A stretch of 64,000 nucleotides of DNA from Phycisphaerales bacterium Planc_01 (GTDB taxonomy: Bacteria > Planctomycetota > Phycisphaerae > Sedimentisphaerales > Anaerobacaceae): assembly GCA_001603075.1 (NCBI GenBank), contig LVBB01000069.1, positions 62,001 through 126,000 of the forward strand, in the 5' to 3' direction. The notes under the pieces were generated by a model. The model did no database searches. It was not told the DNA's origin and worked only from the letters and a program-made list of their open reading frames with translations. Below, in pieces: positions 31,357 to 40,583 of the stretch. Within the stretch, counting starts at the first letter, position 1, and every line of letters starts with the position of its first letter. The translations under genes and the position numbers were made by a program.

Positions 31357-32856
31357 CTACAGACGGCCGTAGGCGGCGGTCATGTCTCGCAGTCTTGCGG
31401 CGAGGCGCGCATCGAGAGCGCCGCAGCGCATTCGCCAGAACCAGTTGCCCGTCGCCTTGGCAGGGAAGTTCATTCGCGCCGAGGCGCCCAGCGACAGGAT
31501 GTCCTGCATGGGGACGATCGCCAGCCGCGCGACGGAAGACATCGCCACCCGCATCAGTTCCCACGACACGTTCTTGGCCGCGGACCGGTGGCCGAGATAG
31601 TCGAACAGTCGCTTGCGTGCCGGCCCTTTCATGTCGTTCTCGAACCAGCCGCGAGTCGTGTTGTTGTCGTGCGTGCCGGTGTAGACGATGGCGTTGGCGA
31701 TGTGATTGTGCGGCATGTGGATGTTCCGCTTTGGATCGCCGCTGAACGCGAAGTGCAGCACCCGCATGCACGGGAATTGATACTTGGCGACCGCCTCACG
31801 CACGTCGGCCGTGATGTGGCCGAGGTCCTCGGCGAAGATGGCCGCGAATGGGACCTGGCGAAACAGCGTGCTGAAGAAGCTCTCGCTCGGGGCCTTCACC
31901 CACTTGCCATGTTCGGCCGTCTTGTGCCCGGCCGGCACTTCCCAATAGGCGACGAGCCCGCGGAAGTGGTCGATCCGTACCAGATCGAACAGCAGAAGAT
32001 TGTGCTTGATCCGCTGCATCCACCAGGCGAACCCCGTGCGTTCGGCGTGGTCCCAGTCGTAGACGGGGTTGCCCCACAACTGGCCGGTCTTGCTGAAGTA
32101 GTCCGGCGGCACCCCGGCAGCAAACTTCGGTCTCTTGTCGCGCGTCAGCTTGAACACGTCGGGATTCGACCAGACATCGGCGCTGTCGTGGGCCACATAG
32201 ATCGGAAGGTCGCCGATCACTTGGACGCCCTGCTCGTGGCAGTAACGTTGGAGGTCGAAATACTGCCGATAGAAGACATACTGCAGGAAGCGCTCGCGCT
32301 CGATCGCTTCGGCCAGTTCGGTCTCGATCGCTTCGAGCGATCGGGCTTTCCGGTCCCGCAGCGCCGCCGGCCAGTCACACCATGGCCGACCCTTGAAGTG
32401 CCGCTTGATCGCCACGAACGCCGCAAACGGATCAAGCCATGCCTGGTGCTCGGAACAGAATCGCTCGTAATCGGCCGGCCGGGGGCGTTCCTTGAAACGT
32501 TCGAAGGCGCGATCGAGAAGTCCGTGCTTGTACCGCTCGACCTTGTCGAAATCGACCTTCTCGGTCGGAAACGACGGGGACCGGGCGATCTCATCGCGTC
32601 GGAGCAGCCCCGACCGGTGCAACAGCACCGGACTGATCAAAAGAGGATTTCCCGCGAAGGCCGAGAAACAGTTGTAGGGAGAATGCCCGGTCTTGGCGGT
32701 TGTGTGGTTCAAGGGCAGGATCTGCCAGCAGTTCTGGCCGGCCTGCTTGAGGAAGTCGATGAACTTGTACGTCGTCGGGCCGAAATCGCCGATCCCGAAC
32801 TCCGAAGGGACCGAGGTAACGTGCATCAGGATGCCGCTGGATCGTTGCTTGAGCAT
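31357..32856 (-). CDS. malQ: MalQ, 4-alpha-glucanotransferase (GH77)
   Basis: The 499-residue enzyme starts MLKQRSSGILMHVTSVPSEF and continues GIGDFGPTTYKFIDFLKQAG, the GH77 N terminus. The nucleophile lies in LVRIDHFRGLVAYWEVPAG and the acid in AAIFAEDLGHIT. It also has the TGTHDNNTTRGWF segment. It transfers maltodextrin chains between glucans (disproportionation). AGAGG lies eight bases before the ATG; the 47-codon upstream extension is not family sequence. It converges with glgB, 48 bases apart, and lies 67 bases downstream of the GH57 gene on the same strand. Confidence 0.95.
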   Translation of the reverse strand: MLKQRSSGILMHVTSVPSEFGIGDFGPTTYKFIDFLKQAGQNCWQILPLNHTTAKTGHSPYNCFSAFAGNPLLISPVLLHRSGLLRRDEIARSPSFPTEKVDFDKVERYKHGLLDRAFERFKERPRPADYERFCSEHQAWLDPFAAFVAIKRHFKGRPWCDWPAALRDRKARSLEAIETELAEAIERERFLQYVFYRQYFDLQRYCHEQGVQVIGDLPIYVAHDSADVWSNPDVFKLTRDKRPKFAAGVPPDYFSKTGQLWGNPVYDWDHAERTGFAWWMQRIKHNLLLFDLVRIDHFRGLVAYWEVPAGHKTAEHGKWVKAPSESFFSTLFRQVPFAAIFAEDLGHITADVREAVAKYQFPCMRVLHFAFSGDPKRNIHMPHNHIANAIVYTGTHDNNTTRGWFENDMKGPARKRLFDYLGHRSAAKNVSWELMRVAMSSVARLAIVPMQDILSLGASARMNFPAKATGNWFWRMRCGALDARLAARLRDMTAAYGRL

Positions 32857-32923
32857 GACAGAAACCTCTACTATCGATAAGGGGACAGAGAACCGCCACT
32901 GGACCGATGGTCCGGCGTCCGCT

Positions 32924-35353
32924 CTACGGGATCGCCAGGCCGAGGTGGTGCGCCAGATTTCCGAAACGCTCGACCCACTTGGCCGCTTCCTCATCATCGG
33001 CAGCGGCGCGGCGCTTCATAGCGGGCCACTTGCGCTTGGCGATGTTGAAGAACACGTTCTGCGCGTTCTGCAGGTCCAGCGACGACGTGAGGGTGCGGAG
33101 GATTTCGAGGCTCTCCTCGATCGAGCCCAGAAGGTCCACGTCGTCACTCCGCTCGGCGAGCTGGTCCATCAGGTCGTTGATCCGATGGCTGCCTTCGAAG
33201 CTGAGTCGCTCCTTGTCCAAGCTCAGTGAAAGCCGCTCGGCCTCGTCCGCGAGGTTGCGGAGGCGATTCACATCGATCACGTCGGCCTGAATCTCGGCAC
33301 AGAGGTCCTCGTTCAGAATGAACTCCGCCGGAGCCGACAGGGCCTTGGGCAGCGGCATGTTCATGTTGCGGATCATCTGCATGATCGCGTAGTTGTGCTC
33401 GTAGATGTGCCGGAACGAACTCTCGATCTCCTCCCAGGTGCTCTCCAGAAGCTCGTTGAGGATCTGACGCTGCGGATCCTTGAACAGATGCGTCAACGAG
33501 TAGCCCTTGCCTCCGAAGACCACGTTCATCAAACGCATCACCTCGTTGCTGTCGCTCTTTCGGAACGCCTTCTTCAGATCCTGGCGGACGGCGCTGAATT
33601 CGTCGTCGCCCAGACGAGCCCGCACGGCGGCAAACAGATTGTGATCGCCCAGATAGAAAACGACCAGGTCGGCCACATGCCGCTCGAAGGTGATGTCGGA
33701 CCGAATCGCCACACGGCCCGTGATGAGCACCTGCACGCCGGCCTCGGCGCGATCCGAGCTTTCCACCGTGGCCGAGTAGCAGTAGATTTCCGTCGTACGC
33801 TCCCGGGCCTCCTCGAACACCGAACTCAGCGCGAAATGCGCCGCCACCCGGTTCAAGTCGATGCGGGCCGGCTCGACACAGGCTTCATACACGTCTCGGC
33901 CGTTCATGAACGGGCGAACGTTGGCCGGCGCGCTCTGGAGCATCTCCTTGAACTCCGGCACGAGGTCCCAGCCCTGCACCTCCTGGCACAACTGCATCGT
34001 CCGCGCCGCGTATTGCATCACCTGCACCGCCTCGATCCCGGCGATGTTGTCGAAGAACCACCCGCAGCTCGTATACATCAACATGGCGTGACGCTGCATC
34101 TCCAGAAGCTTGAGAAATATGACTTTGTCCTCGAGAGGCAACGATCGGCCCGTCGACTGTGTGATGAAATCCTCGACGTTCTCCTGAGAGCGGTCGTTGA
34201 TCGCAGCGATGTATTCGTTGCGGAGCCTCCATGGGTCGGCATGGTATCGGGACATGCGGTCCTGGTAGACCTCGATCGTCTTGTCGCGGACCCAGTCCAT
34301 GGCCTGTCGCAGCGGGGCGCGCCATTGCTGTCGCCCCGAACTGGACTGGTCGGCCGCGCAGCCGCAGTTGCTCTTCCATCGCTCTACGCCATGGGCGCAG
34401 CTCCAGGAGCTGTTCTCCCAGATCTCGACCTCCTGGTCCGGCGGGAATTTCTCAAGGTACTCCGCGTAAATGGTGATCTTCGCCAGATCGTTGCTTTCGA
34501 TGTGGTGAATGCAGTACGCCAGCGCCATGTCGCCGTGGCGGTGATGATGCCCGAACGACTCTCCGTCCGTGGCCACATGGACCAGACGCGGACCGTCACC
34601 GTCCTTCGGAAAGGCATCGATGAGCCGGGCCGCGAAGTTCGTGCCGCTGTGAAGCAGACCGCCGTAGGCGATGTCGTGCGACGCCGGACCGCTGTAGAAG
34701 AACAATGCGATCTGTTTGCCGGACGGAAGCTGGCACAGATAGGGAACGCTTGTATCGAGGTCGCTGTCGTTGACGTCCCTCCACCGCCGCCCGCCGATCT
34801 TACGCACCCGCTTGGCCTGTCGCGGCGCGAGGATAGTGAACTTGATCCCCTGCTCGGCCAGCACCTCCAGCGACGGCAGGTCCACCGCCGTCTCGGGCAG
34901 CCACATCCCCTCGGGTGCCCGTTGAAACCGCTGCTTGAAATCCTGGATGCCCCAGATGACCTGCGTATACTTGTCGCGGGTGTTCGACAGGGGCAGAATC
35001 ATGTGGTTGTAGACCTGGGCCAGGGCGCTGCCGTGGCCGCTGAAACGCTCCCGGCTGTTGCGATCGGCTTCGAGGATCTTCTCGTAGACGTCGGGGGCAT
35101 GCGATTCGAGCCACGACAGCAGCGTCGGCCCGAAGTTGAAGCTCATGTGTTCGTAGTTGTTGACGATATCGACGATCTTGCGGTCGGGCCCGAGGATGCG
35201 CGACGCGGCGTTCTGCCGGTAACATTCCTCGGTGATTCGGGCATTCCAATCATGATAGGGATAGGCCGAATCCTGCAACTCAACGTCTTCGAGCCACGCG
35301 TTCTCCCGTGGCGGTTGGTAGAAATGACCGTGGATACAAACGTATTTGTCCAT
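32924..35353 (-). CDS. GH57-family glycoside hydrolase with DUF3536-type C-terminal region
   Basis: The 809-residue cytosolic protein starts MDKYVCIHGHFYQPPRENAW, a GH57 N terminus. The nucleophile Glu lies in PEGMWLPETAVDLPSLEVLA, and the catalytic Asp in HVATDGESFGHHH. A cysteine-containing motif GVERWKSNCGC follows, as in the DUF3536 group. The C-terminal 400 residues are mostly helical. GH57 members are alpha-amylases, amylopullulanases, 4-alpha-glucanotransferases or branching enzymes, and this subgroup is not well characterised. It probably trims or remodels glycogen with malQ, which follows in the same direction. Confidence 0.88.
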   Translation of the reverse strand: MDKYVCIHGHFYQPPRENAWLEDVELQDSAYPYHDWNARITEECYRQNAASRILGPDRKIVDIVNNYEHMSFNFGPTLLSWLESHAPDVYEKILEADRNSRERFSGHGSALAQVYNHMILPLSNTRDKYTQVIWGIQDFKQRFQRAPEGMWLPETAVDLPSLEVLAEQGIKFTILAPRQAKRVRKIGGRRWRDVNDSDLDTSVPYLCQLPSGKQIALFFYSGPASHDIAYGGLLHSGTNFAARLIDAFPKDGDGPRLVHVATDGESFGHHHRHGDMALAYCIHHIESNDLAKITIYAEYLEKFPPDQEVEIWENSSWSCAHGVERWKSNCGCAADQSSSGRQQWRAPLRQAMDWVRDKTIEVYQDRMSRYHADPWRLRNEYIAAINDRSQENVEDFITQSTGRSLPLEDKVIFLKLLEMQRHAMLMYTSCGWFFDNIAGIEAVQVMQYAARTMQLCQEVQGWDLVPEFKEMLQSAPANVRPFMNGRDVYEACVEPARIDLNRVAAHFALSSVFEEARERTTEIYCYSATVESSDRAEAGVQVLITGRVAIRSDITFERHVADLVVFYLGDHNLFAAVRARLGDDEFSAVRQDLKKAFRKSDSNEVMRLMNVVFGGKGYSLTHLFKDPQRQILNELLESTWEEIESSFRHIYEHNYAIMQMIRNMNMPLPKALSAPAEFILNEDLCAEIQADVIDVNRLRNLADEAERLSLSLDKERLSFEGSHRINDLMDQLAERSDDVDLLGSIEESLEILRTLTSSLDLQNAQNVFFNIAKRKWPAMKRRAAADDEEAAKWVERFGNLAHHLGLAIP

Positions 35354-35510
35354 TCAAGGCCTCTCGACTGCCGATCCATCTTCTCCTGCGTCGGGGCAGA
35401 TCCGAGATCCGCTCCGGAACGCTCACCCGAACTCCGGGATTTCACCATGCGGCCTCTACCGCACGAAACTGGTGATGATAAAGGAACTTGCCCCGACAGG
35501 CAACCGATCG

Positions 35511-35539
35511 TTGGCGCCGTCCGGGGTTACGGGTATTAT
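35511..35539 (+). promoter_or_regulatory. Candidate promoter of the GH78 gene
   Basis: TTGGCG (35511..35516) is followed after 17 bases by TATTAT (35534..35539). The predicted start near 35546 leaves a leader of about 60 bases. Confidence 0.45.
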
Positions 35540-35608
35540 CGTCATCTGACAACTTCTCGCTACAGCGCTTAAAGCGCTCACGTTCAAGATTCTGTGGAGC
35601 CGACCGCT

Positions 35609-37858
35609 ATGACGAAGTCAGACCGGCCAGAAACCCGGCTACAATGCTCAAGAACGGCAACATTGGCACTATTTACCCTTTTGTCCCAAGCCGCCCATTG
35701 TTTCACCGCCAGCCATTCGGCCCCTTCCGGTCTCATGTGCGAGCTGATGAGCGAGCCGGCAGAGACGGCCATTTCCGATTCCCGACCGGACTTCGGCTGG
35801 ATCGTGCCGTCCCTCGGTCAAAGCGATGCCCAGACAGCATACCACGTCCTCGTCGCCTCCGGTTTGCAGGAGATCGAGCAGGAACGCGGCGATATGTGGG
35901 ACAGCGGAAGGGTCCAATCGGCCCAGTCGGTTGGGATCAAGTACGCGGGCAAACCGCTGGTCTCGCACCGATCCTATTTCTGGCGGGTGCGAACCTGGAA
36001 CCAGCAGGATCGCGTGAGCCCCTATTCGGCAATCCAGGAGTTTCGCACGGGGTCTCTGGACGGCCCTTACACCACGCCTCGATATCCGCTGACCACCACG
36101 ACGGTCAAGCCCGTTCGGGTGGTGGCCATAGCCGACGGACATTACTTCATCGACTTCGGAAGGGCCGCCTTCGGCACCGTCGAGTTGACCCTGACCGGCC
36201 CTGCTGACGGGCACCGGGTGGAGGTCCATCTCGGCGAGGTCTACGCCAAACCCGACAGCATCGACCGCGAGCCGGGCGGCTCTCGGCGCTATCGGCAGAT
36301 CCCTCTGACGCTCCGGGAAGGAACGCACACGTACAGAGTGACGATCCCGCCCGACAAACGAAACACCGGGCCGCAAGCGATCAGGATGCCGCCGTCCGTC
36401 GGCGAGGTGCTGCCCTTCCGGTATTGCGAGGTCGTCCACAGCCCCTCAGCGCTCGACGCGTCCACGGTCCGCCAGATCGCGGTGCATTATCCGTTCGACG
36501 ATGCCGCCGCACGTTTCCATTCGTCGGATCCGGTCCTCAACGACGTCTGGGAACTGTGCAAGTACAGCATCAAGGCGACGAGCTTCTGCGGCGTCTACAT
36601 CGACGGCGACCGCGAGCGGATTCCTTATGAGGGCGACGCTTACATCAACCAGCTCTGCCACTACAGCGTGGACCGCGAGTATACGATGGCCCGCTACACG
36701 CACGAGTACCTTATCACGCGCCCGACCTGGCCGACGGAGTGGATCCTGCATTCCGTGCTGATGGCCTGGGCCGACTACCTGTACACGGGCGACAGCGATT
36801 CGATTGAGCATTTCTACGACGACTTGGCGGCCAAGACGCTGCTGGCCCTGGCCCGTGAGGACGGCCTGATCAGCACGCAGACCGGCCTGGTCACCGACGA
36901 GGTCCTCAAATCGATCCATTTCAACGGCAGGCTGCGGGACCTCGTGGACTGGCCGCATGGCAACATCCTCGGCCTGACCGGCGGCTATGGCGAGACCGAC
37001 GACTTCGAGTTCAAACCCATCAACACCGTCGTCAACGCGTTTCACCATCGAGCCCTGGTTGCGATGAGCCGCATGGCCCGGGCCGTCGGCAAGGATGGGG
37101 ACGCAGAACGATTCGCCTCCGCCGCCGCCAGGGTCAAGAGGTCCTTCAACGAAAAGCTGCTCGATAAGGACAAGGGCATCTACGTGGACGGTGAAGGCAG
37201 CACGCACAGCGCCCTGCACGCGAACATGTTCCCGCTGGCGTTCGGCCTGGTGCCGCCGGAATACGTTGAATCCGTCGCAGCGTTCCTCAAGAGTCGCGGC
37301 ATGGTGTGCAGCGTCTACGGCGCGCAGCATCTGCTCGACGCCCTCTACACAGCCGGCCTGGACGACTTCGCTCTGCACCTGATGACCGACCGCCAGACGG
37401 ACCGAAGCTGGCCGCATATGATCTACAACGTTGGCACGACCATCACGCTCGAAGCATGGGACAACAAGTACAAGCCCAACCAGGACTGGAACCACGCTTG
37501 GGGCGCGGCGCCGGCCAATATCATCCCCCGCGGCCTGATGGGCGTCGAACCCATCGAGCCGGGCTTCGCCAAGGTGCGGATCAAGCCGCAGGTCGGCTCG
37601 CTGACCCAGGCCCGCCTCGATCTGCCCACGATCCGGGGCGCGATCCATGTGGATTTCGAGGCGGTCAAAGACAAATCGTTCGTCCTGAACGTGACCACGC
37701 CGGCCAACATGCCCGCCGTCGTATACCTGCCCAACTTGGGCAGCGACAGCACGCGGGTGCTCATGGACGGCCGGACCGTCCAGGGCCGGATCGACGACAA
37801 GTTCATCGTCCTCGACGACGTAGCCCCCGGTCGCCATCGTTTCGAACGGCGTCTTTGA
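35609..37858 (+). CDS. GH78-family alpha-L-rhamnosidase-like enzyme
   Basis: The 749-residue product has an N-terminal hydrophobic region that may be an atypical signal peptide (RTATLALFTLLSQAAHCFTA). A Fn3-like strand module follows (AETAISDSRPDFGWIVPSLG, then YFWRVRTWNQQ). A beta domain with FIDFGRAAFGTVELTLTG precedes the (alpha/alpha)6 barrel. The barrel carries GVYIDGDRERIPYEGDAYIN, the GH78 acid-containing segment, and later TITLEAWDNKYKPNQDWNHA. GH78 enzymes remove L-rhamnose from plant or microbial glycans. A GTG five codons upstream is an alternative start. It is convergent with the GH4 operon. Confidence 0.87.
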   Translation: MTKSDRPETRLQCSRTATLALFTLLSQAAHCFTASHSAPSGLMCELMSEPAETAISDSRPDFGWIVPSLGQSDAQTAYHVLVASGLQEIEQERGDMWDSGRVQSAQSVGIKYAGKPLVSHRSYFWRVRTWNQQDRVSPYSAIQEFRTGSLDGPYTTPRYPLTTTTVKPVRVVAIADGHYFIDFGRAAFGTVELTLTGPADGHRVEVHLGEVYAKPDSIDREPGGSRRYRQIPLTLREGTHTYRVTIPPDKRNTGPQAIRMPPSVGEVLPFRYCEVVHSPSALDASTVRQIAVHYPFDDAAARFHSSDPVLNDVWELCKYSIKATSFCGVYIDGDRERIPYEGDAYINQLCHYSVDREYTMARYTHEYLITRPTWPTEWILHSVLMAWADYLYTGDSDSIEHFYDDLAAKTLLALAREDGLISTQTGLVTDEVLKSIHFNGRLRDLVDWPHGNILGLTGGYGETDDFEFKPINTVVNAFHHRALVAMSRMARAVGKDGDAERFASAAARVKRSFNEKLLDKDKGIYVDGEGSTHSALHANMFPLAFGLVPPEYVESVAAFLKSRGMVCSVYGAQHLLDALYTAGLDDFALHLMTDRQTDRSWPHMIYNVGTTITLEAWDNKYKPNQDWNHAWGAAPANIIPRGLMGVEPIEPGFAKVRIKPQVGSLTQARLDLPTIRGAIHVDFEAVKDKSFVLNVTTPANMPAVVYLPNLGSDSTRVLMDGRTVQGRIDDKFIVLDDVAPGRHRFERRL

Positions 37859-37887
37859 ATCTGTGAGCGACCGACTCACTCCATCCC

Positions 37888-37904
37888 CAAGTCCTGCGGA
37901 CTTG
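37888..37904. terminator. Possible bidirectional hairpin between convergent glycosidase genes
   Basis: CAAGTCC-TGC-GGACTTG is a perfect seven-base-pair stem with a three-base loop, in the 78-base gap between the convergent GH78 and GH4 genes. Neither side has a long T run, so termination is only suggested. Confidence 0.4.
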
Positions 37905-37936
37905 AGGCTGCCACCCGCCGTGATGCGGGCATGCTG

Positions 37937-39364
37937 TTACTTGGCCAGCTCTCCGAAGCGGTTGGCGATCGCCAGGGCCGGATCGAGCGGGACGTCCACG
38001 CCGACGGTGTCCTTGGTGACCTGTACCGCCGGGCGAGGTGTGAGCTTCGCGCCCTTGAACTCGGGCAGCCACTTGCGCTGGGCTTCGAGCATCTCGCCCG
38101 TCATCTCCCGAATCTCCTTCAGCGTGCAGACCGCCGAGGTCAGCGGGTCCATCGCCACCGCCTGCATCGCGTATTCCGGATCGCCCGTCAGAGCCGCCTC
38201 GACCGCCAGCTCCTGCACGGTGACGTTGCTCTGGTTCAGCGCCGCACACTGCACCGGCAGCTCGCCGACCGTCACCGGGTGCAGGCCCTGTGAATCGACG
38301 TAGACCGGGACCTCGACGCAGCAACCCTGCGGCAGATTGGTGATATAGCCATCGTTGCGAACGTTGCCGTTGAGACGAAACGGCCGATCCGTTTCGGCCG
38401 CTTCGAGGATGTACGAACAGTATTCGACGCTGCGGCCGGTGATCCTGGGCGACTCCGTCGCGAGGTAGTCCACCTTCTTGTACTTCTCGGCCAGCATGTT
38501 GCAGTAGTGATAGTAGGCGCCGGAGGCCCCGCCGAAGTCGGGCTGATCGCAGTACGTCTCCAACGCCCTCTTGCTGCTGCGGAACCACGGGATGTACTCG
38601 GACAGGTGTCCGGTGCTCTCGGTCATGAAGTAGCCGAAGTGTCGCATCACCTCGCAGCGCACCTTCTCGTTGACGTAGTATTCTGGCTTCTCGATGTTGC
38701 GTTTGAGAATCGGGTACAGGTCGCGCCCATCGCGCTTGTCCCGCAGCGAGAGGAACCAAGCCATGTGGTTGATGCCAGCGCAGACGTAATCGACCTGGTC
38801 TTTCGGAACGTTGACGTAGCGGCTGATCAGGTCCAGCGTGGTCTGCACGCCGTGACAGAGCCCGATGAACTGCACGTCGGCCACGCTGCCGAGAGCCGAG
38901 CAGTTGGCGCCCATCGGATTGGCATAGTTCAGCAGGATCGCGTCGGGGCACAGCTCGTTCATATCGGCCGCCATGTCCGCCAGGACAGGGATCGTCCGCA
39001 AAGCGCGGAAGATGCCGCCGGGGCCGATGGAATCGGCAATGCACTGATCGACGCCGTACTTCAGCGGAATCTCGTAGTCCATGCGGAAGGCCTCGACGCC
39101 GCCGATCTGGATCATGTTGATGACATAATCGGCCCCGTCGAGGGCTTCGCGGCGATCCAGCGTCGCCGTGACCGTCGCAGGCAGCTTGTTCTCCTTGATG
39201 ACCTTCTTGACGAAGGCCTCCATCTTGGCCAGCTTCGGCTTGGTCCGGTTCATCAGACGGATTTCACTGCCCCCAAGGGCCTCGGTGGCCAGGATGTCCA
39301 TGACCAGCGTCTTGCAGAAAATGAGGCTTCCGGCCCCGATCATCGCGATCTTCGGTTTCGACAT
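37937..39364 (-). CDS. GH4-family alpha-galactosidase/alpha-glucosidase (NAD- and Mn-dependent)
   Basis: The 475-residue protein begins PKIAMIGAGSLIFCKTLVMD with a Rossmann NAD loop. It has the GH4 segments LLNYANPMG, then IGLCHGVQTT (metal-ligand Cys) and VCAGINHMAWFLSL (metal-ligand His). GH4 enzymes hydrolyse glycosides by transient oxidation at C3 and accept alpha-galactosides, alpha-glucosides or alpha-glucuronides. The motif set is closest to the MelA/AglA group, but the sugar cannot be fixed by eye. AAGGA precedes the ATG. It is third in an operon after the Gfo-type dehydrogenase and the FG-GAP protein. Confidence 0.93.
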   Translation of the reverse strand: MSKPKIAMIGAGSLIFCKTLVMDILATEALGGSEIRLMNRTKPKLAKMEAFVKKVIKENKLPATVTATLDRREALDGADYVINMIQIGGVEAFRMDYEIPLKYGVDQCIADSIGPGGIFRALRTIPVLADMAADMNELCPDAILLNYANPMGANCSALGSVADVQFIGLCHGVQTTLDLISRYVNVPKDQVDYVCAGINHMAWFLSLRDKRDGRDLYPILKRNIEKPEYYVNEKVRCEVMRHFGYFMTESTGHLSEYIPWFRSSKRALETYCDQPDFGGASGAYYHYCNMLAEKYKKVDYLATESPRITGRSVEYCSYILEAAETDRPFRLNGNVRNDGYITNLPQGCCVEVPVYVDSQGLHPVTVGELPVQCAALNQSNVTVQELAVEAALTGDPEYAMQAVAMDPLTSAVCTLKEIREMTGEMLEAQRKWLPEFKGAKLTPRPAVQVTKDTVGVDVPLDPALAIANRFGELAK

Positions 39365-39390
39365 GGCAATCGTCCTTCGTCAATCGTCAG

Positions 39391-40545
39391 CTACTTGATG
39401 AGATTCTCAAAGAGGTACAATCCACTCTTGCCGGGCGCTACGACGTCGATGTCACCGTCCCTATCGATATCCACCGCGACGGTGTTGATCCCGAACCCGA
39501 CGCGGCCCCCCTCGTGCAGGGTGTGTCGCGTCCACCTGCTCGACGAGCGGTCGAAGCTGTAGTAATAGACGCAGACCGGGTCGTTGCCGCCGGGGTCGTT
39601 GCCGTTGTGGGCGCGATAGCGCTTGCCCGTAACCAGTTCCAGCCGGCGGTTGCCGGTCAGGTCGGCCAGGAGCATGAAGTGCGGCTGCGACCACGAATCG
39701 TCGATCAGGTGTTTGGTCCACGATCGATTGCCGTCGGCGTCCCTGGTCTGCTGGAGCCAGAAGACGCCGTAGTTGTGGCCCAGACCCCAGAGGATGTCCG
39801 GGTGGCCGTCGCCATCCACGTCGTGCACAAGAATCGGAATACCGGCGTAGCCCAGCTCGAACTCCGGACGCCACGTCCACGAACCGTCGGGCTTCTGTTC
39901 GAGCCAACCCTTCGGCGTCACGATGTCGCACAGGCCGTCACCGTTGACGTCGCCGGCGCCGATGCCGTGCCCGGCCGCCTCCTGAGGCAACACGTGTTTC
40001 TGCCATCGCACGCCCTGCGGGGCCGTGGGGTCGCGATGGAACTCGTACCAGGCTGCCGCGCTCATGATGTTAGGCAGGATGTCGAGCTGGCCGTCGCCGT
40101 TGATGTCATAGGCCAGAGCGGTTTCCATGTTGCCGGGCGTATCGATCTCGTACACCGGCCAGGGCCCACCCGCCTTGCCGGGGTTGCGGACCCAATAGAC
40201 CATCTTGTCGTGCCAGGCGGCGCCGACGGTGTCGGTCCAGCCGTCGCCGTCCACGTCCATCGCCAGATTCGCGAAGTCATAGTGGTACTCCCCTTCCTCC
40301 TTGATTTCGCGCAGGAAGTGCTTCTTCCAGGTCGGGGCCTCGTACCAGAACCCGCCGCAGACGATATCGAGTTTGCCGTCGCGATTGACATCCAGAACGC
40401 CCGCCGCCTCGAACCGCGACTCGGCATTGACCGTGTGCAGCTTGAAGCCGTCTCCCACCGTGCCCTCGGCCGCTGTGGCCGACCCCGTCAACAGAATGCC
40501 GATAGCCAGCCCGATCAAGATGTGGGCCATACGTTCAGTTCGCAT
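39391..40545 (-). CDS. Secreted FG-GAP/VCBS-repeat protein
   Basis: The 384-residue product has a signal peptide (MAHILIGLAIGILLTGSATA). It then has repeated calcium-binding-like blades, including DVNRDGKLDIVCGG, DVDGDGWTDTVGA, DINGDGQLDILPN, DVNGDGLCDIVTP and DVDGDGHPDILWG. These fit FG-GAP or VCBS repeats that form a beta-propeller. Such proteins in planctomycetes are extracellular and often found near glycan-degradation genes. The start is the ATG with AAGGAG six bases upstream. It lies 26 bases before the GH4 gene and 38 bases after the Gfo-type gene. No catalytic residues are evident. Confidence 0.88.
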   Translation of the reverse strand: MRTERMAHILIGLAIGILLTGSATAAEGTVGDGFKLHTVNAESRFEAAGVLDVNRDGKLDIVCGGFWYEAPTWKKHFLREIKEEGEYHYDFANLAMDVDGDGWTDTVGAAWHDKMVYWVRNPGKAGGPWPVYEIDTPGNMETALAYDINGDGQLDILPNIMSAAAWYEFHRDPTAPQGVRWQKHVLPQEAAGHGIGAGDVNGDGLCDIVTPKGWLEQKPDGSWTWRPEFELGYAGIPILVHDVDGDGHPDILWGLGHNYGVFWLQQTRDADGNRSWTKHLIDDSWSQPHFMLLADLTGNRRLELVTGKRYRAHNGNDPGGNDPVCVYYYSFDRSSSRWTRHTLHEGGRVGFGINTVAVDIDRDGDIDVVAPGKSGLYLFENLIK

Positions 40546-40583
40546 GGGTACTCCTTTTCCAGAACCGTGTTGCGTTTTTGTTC

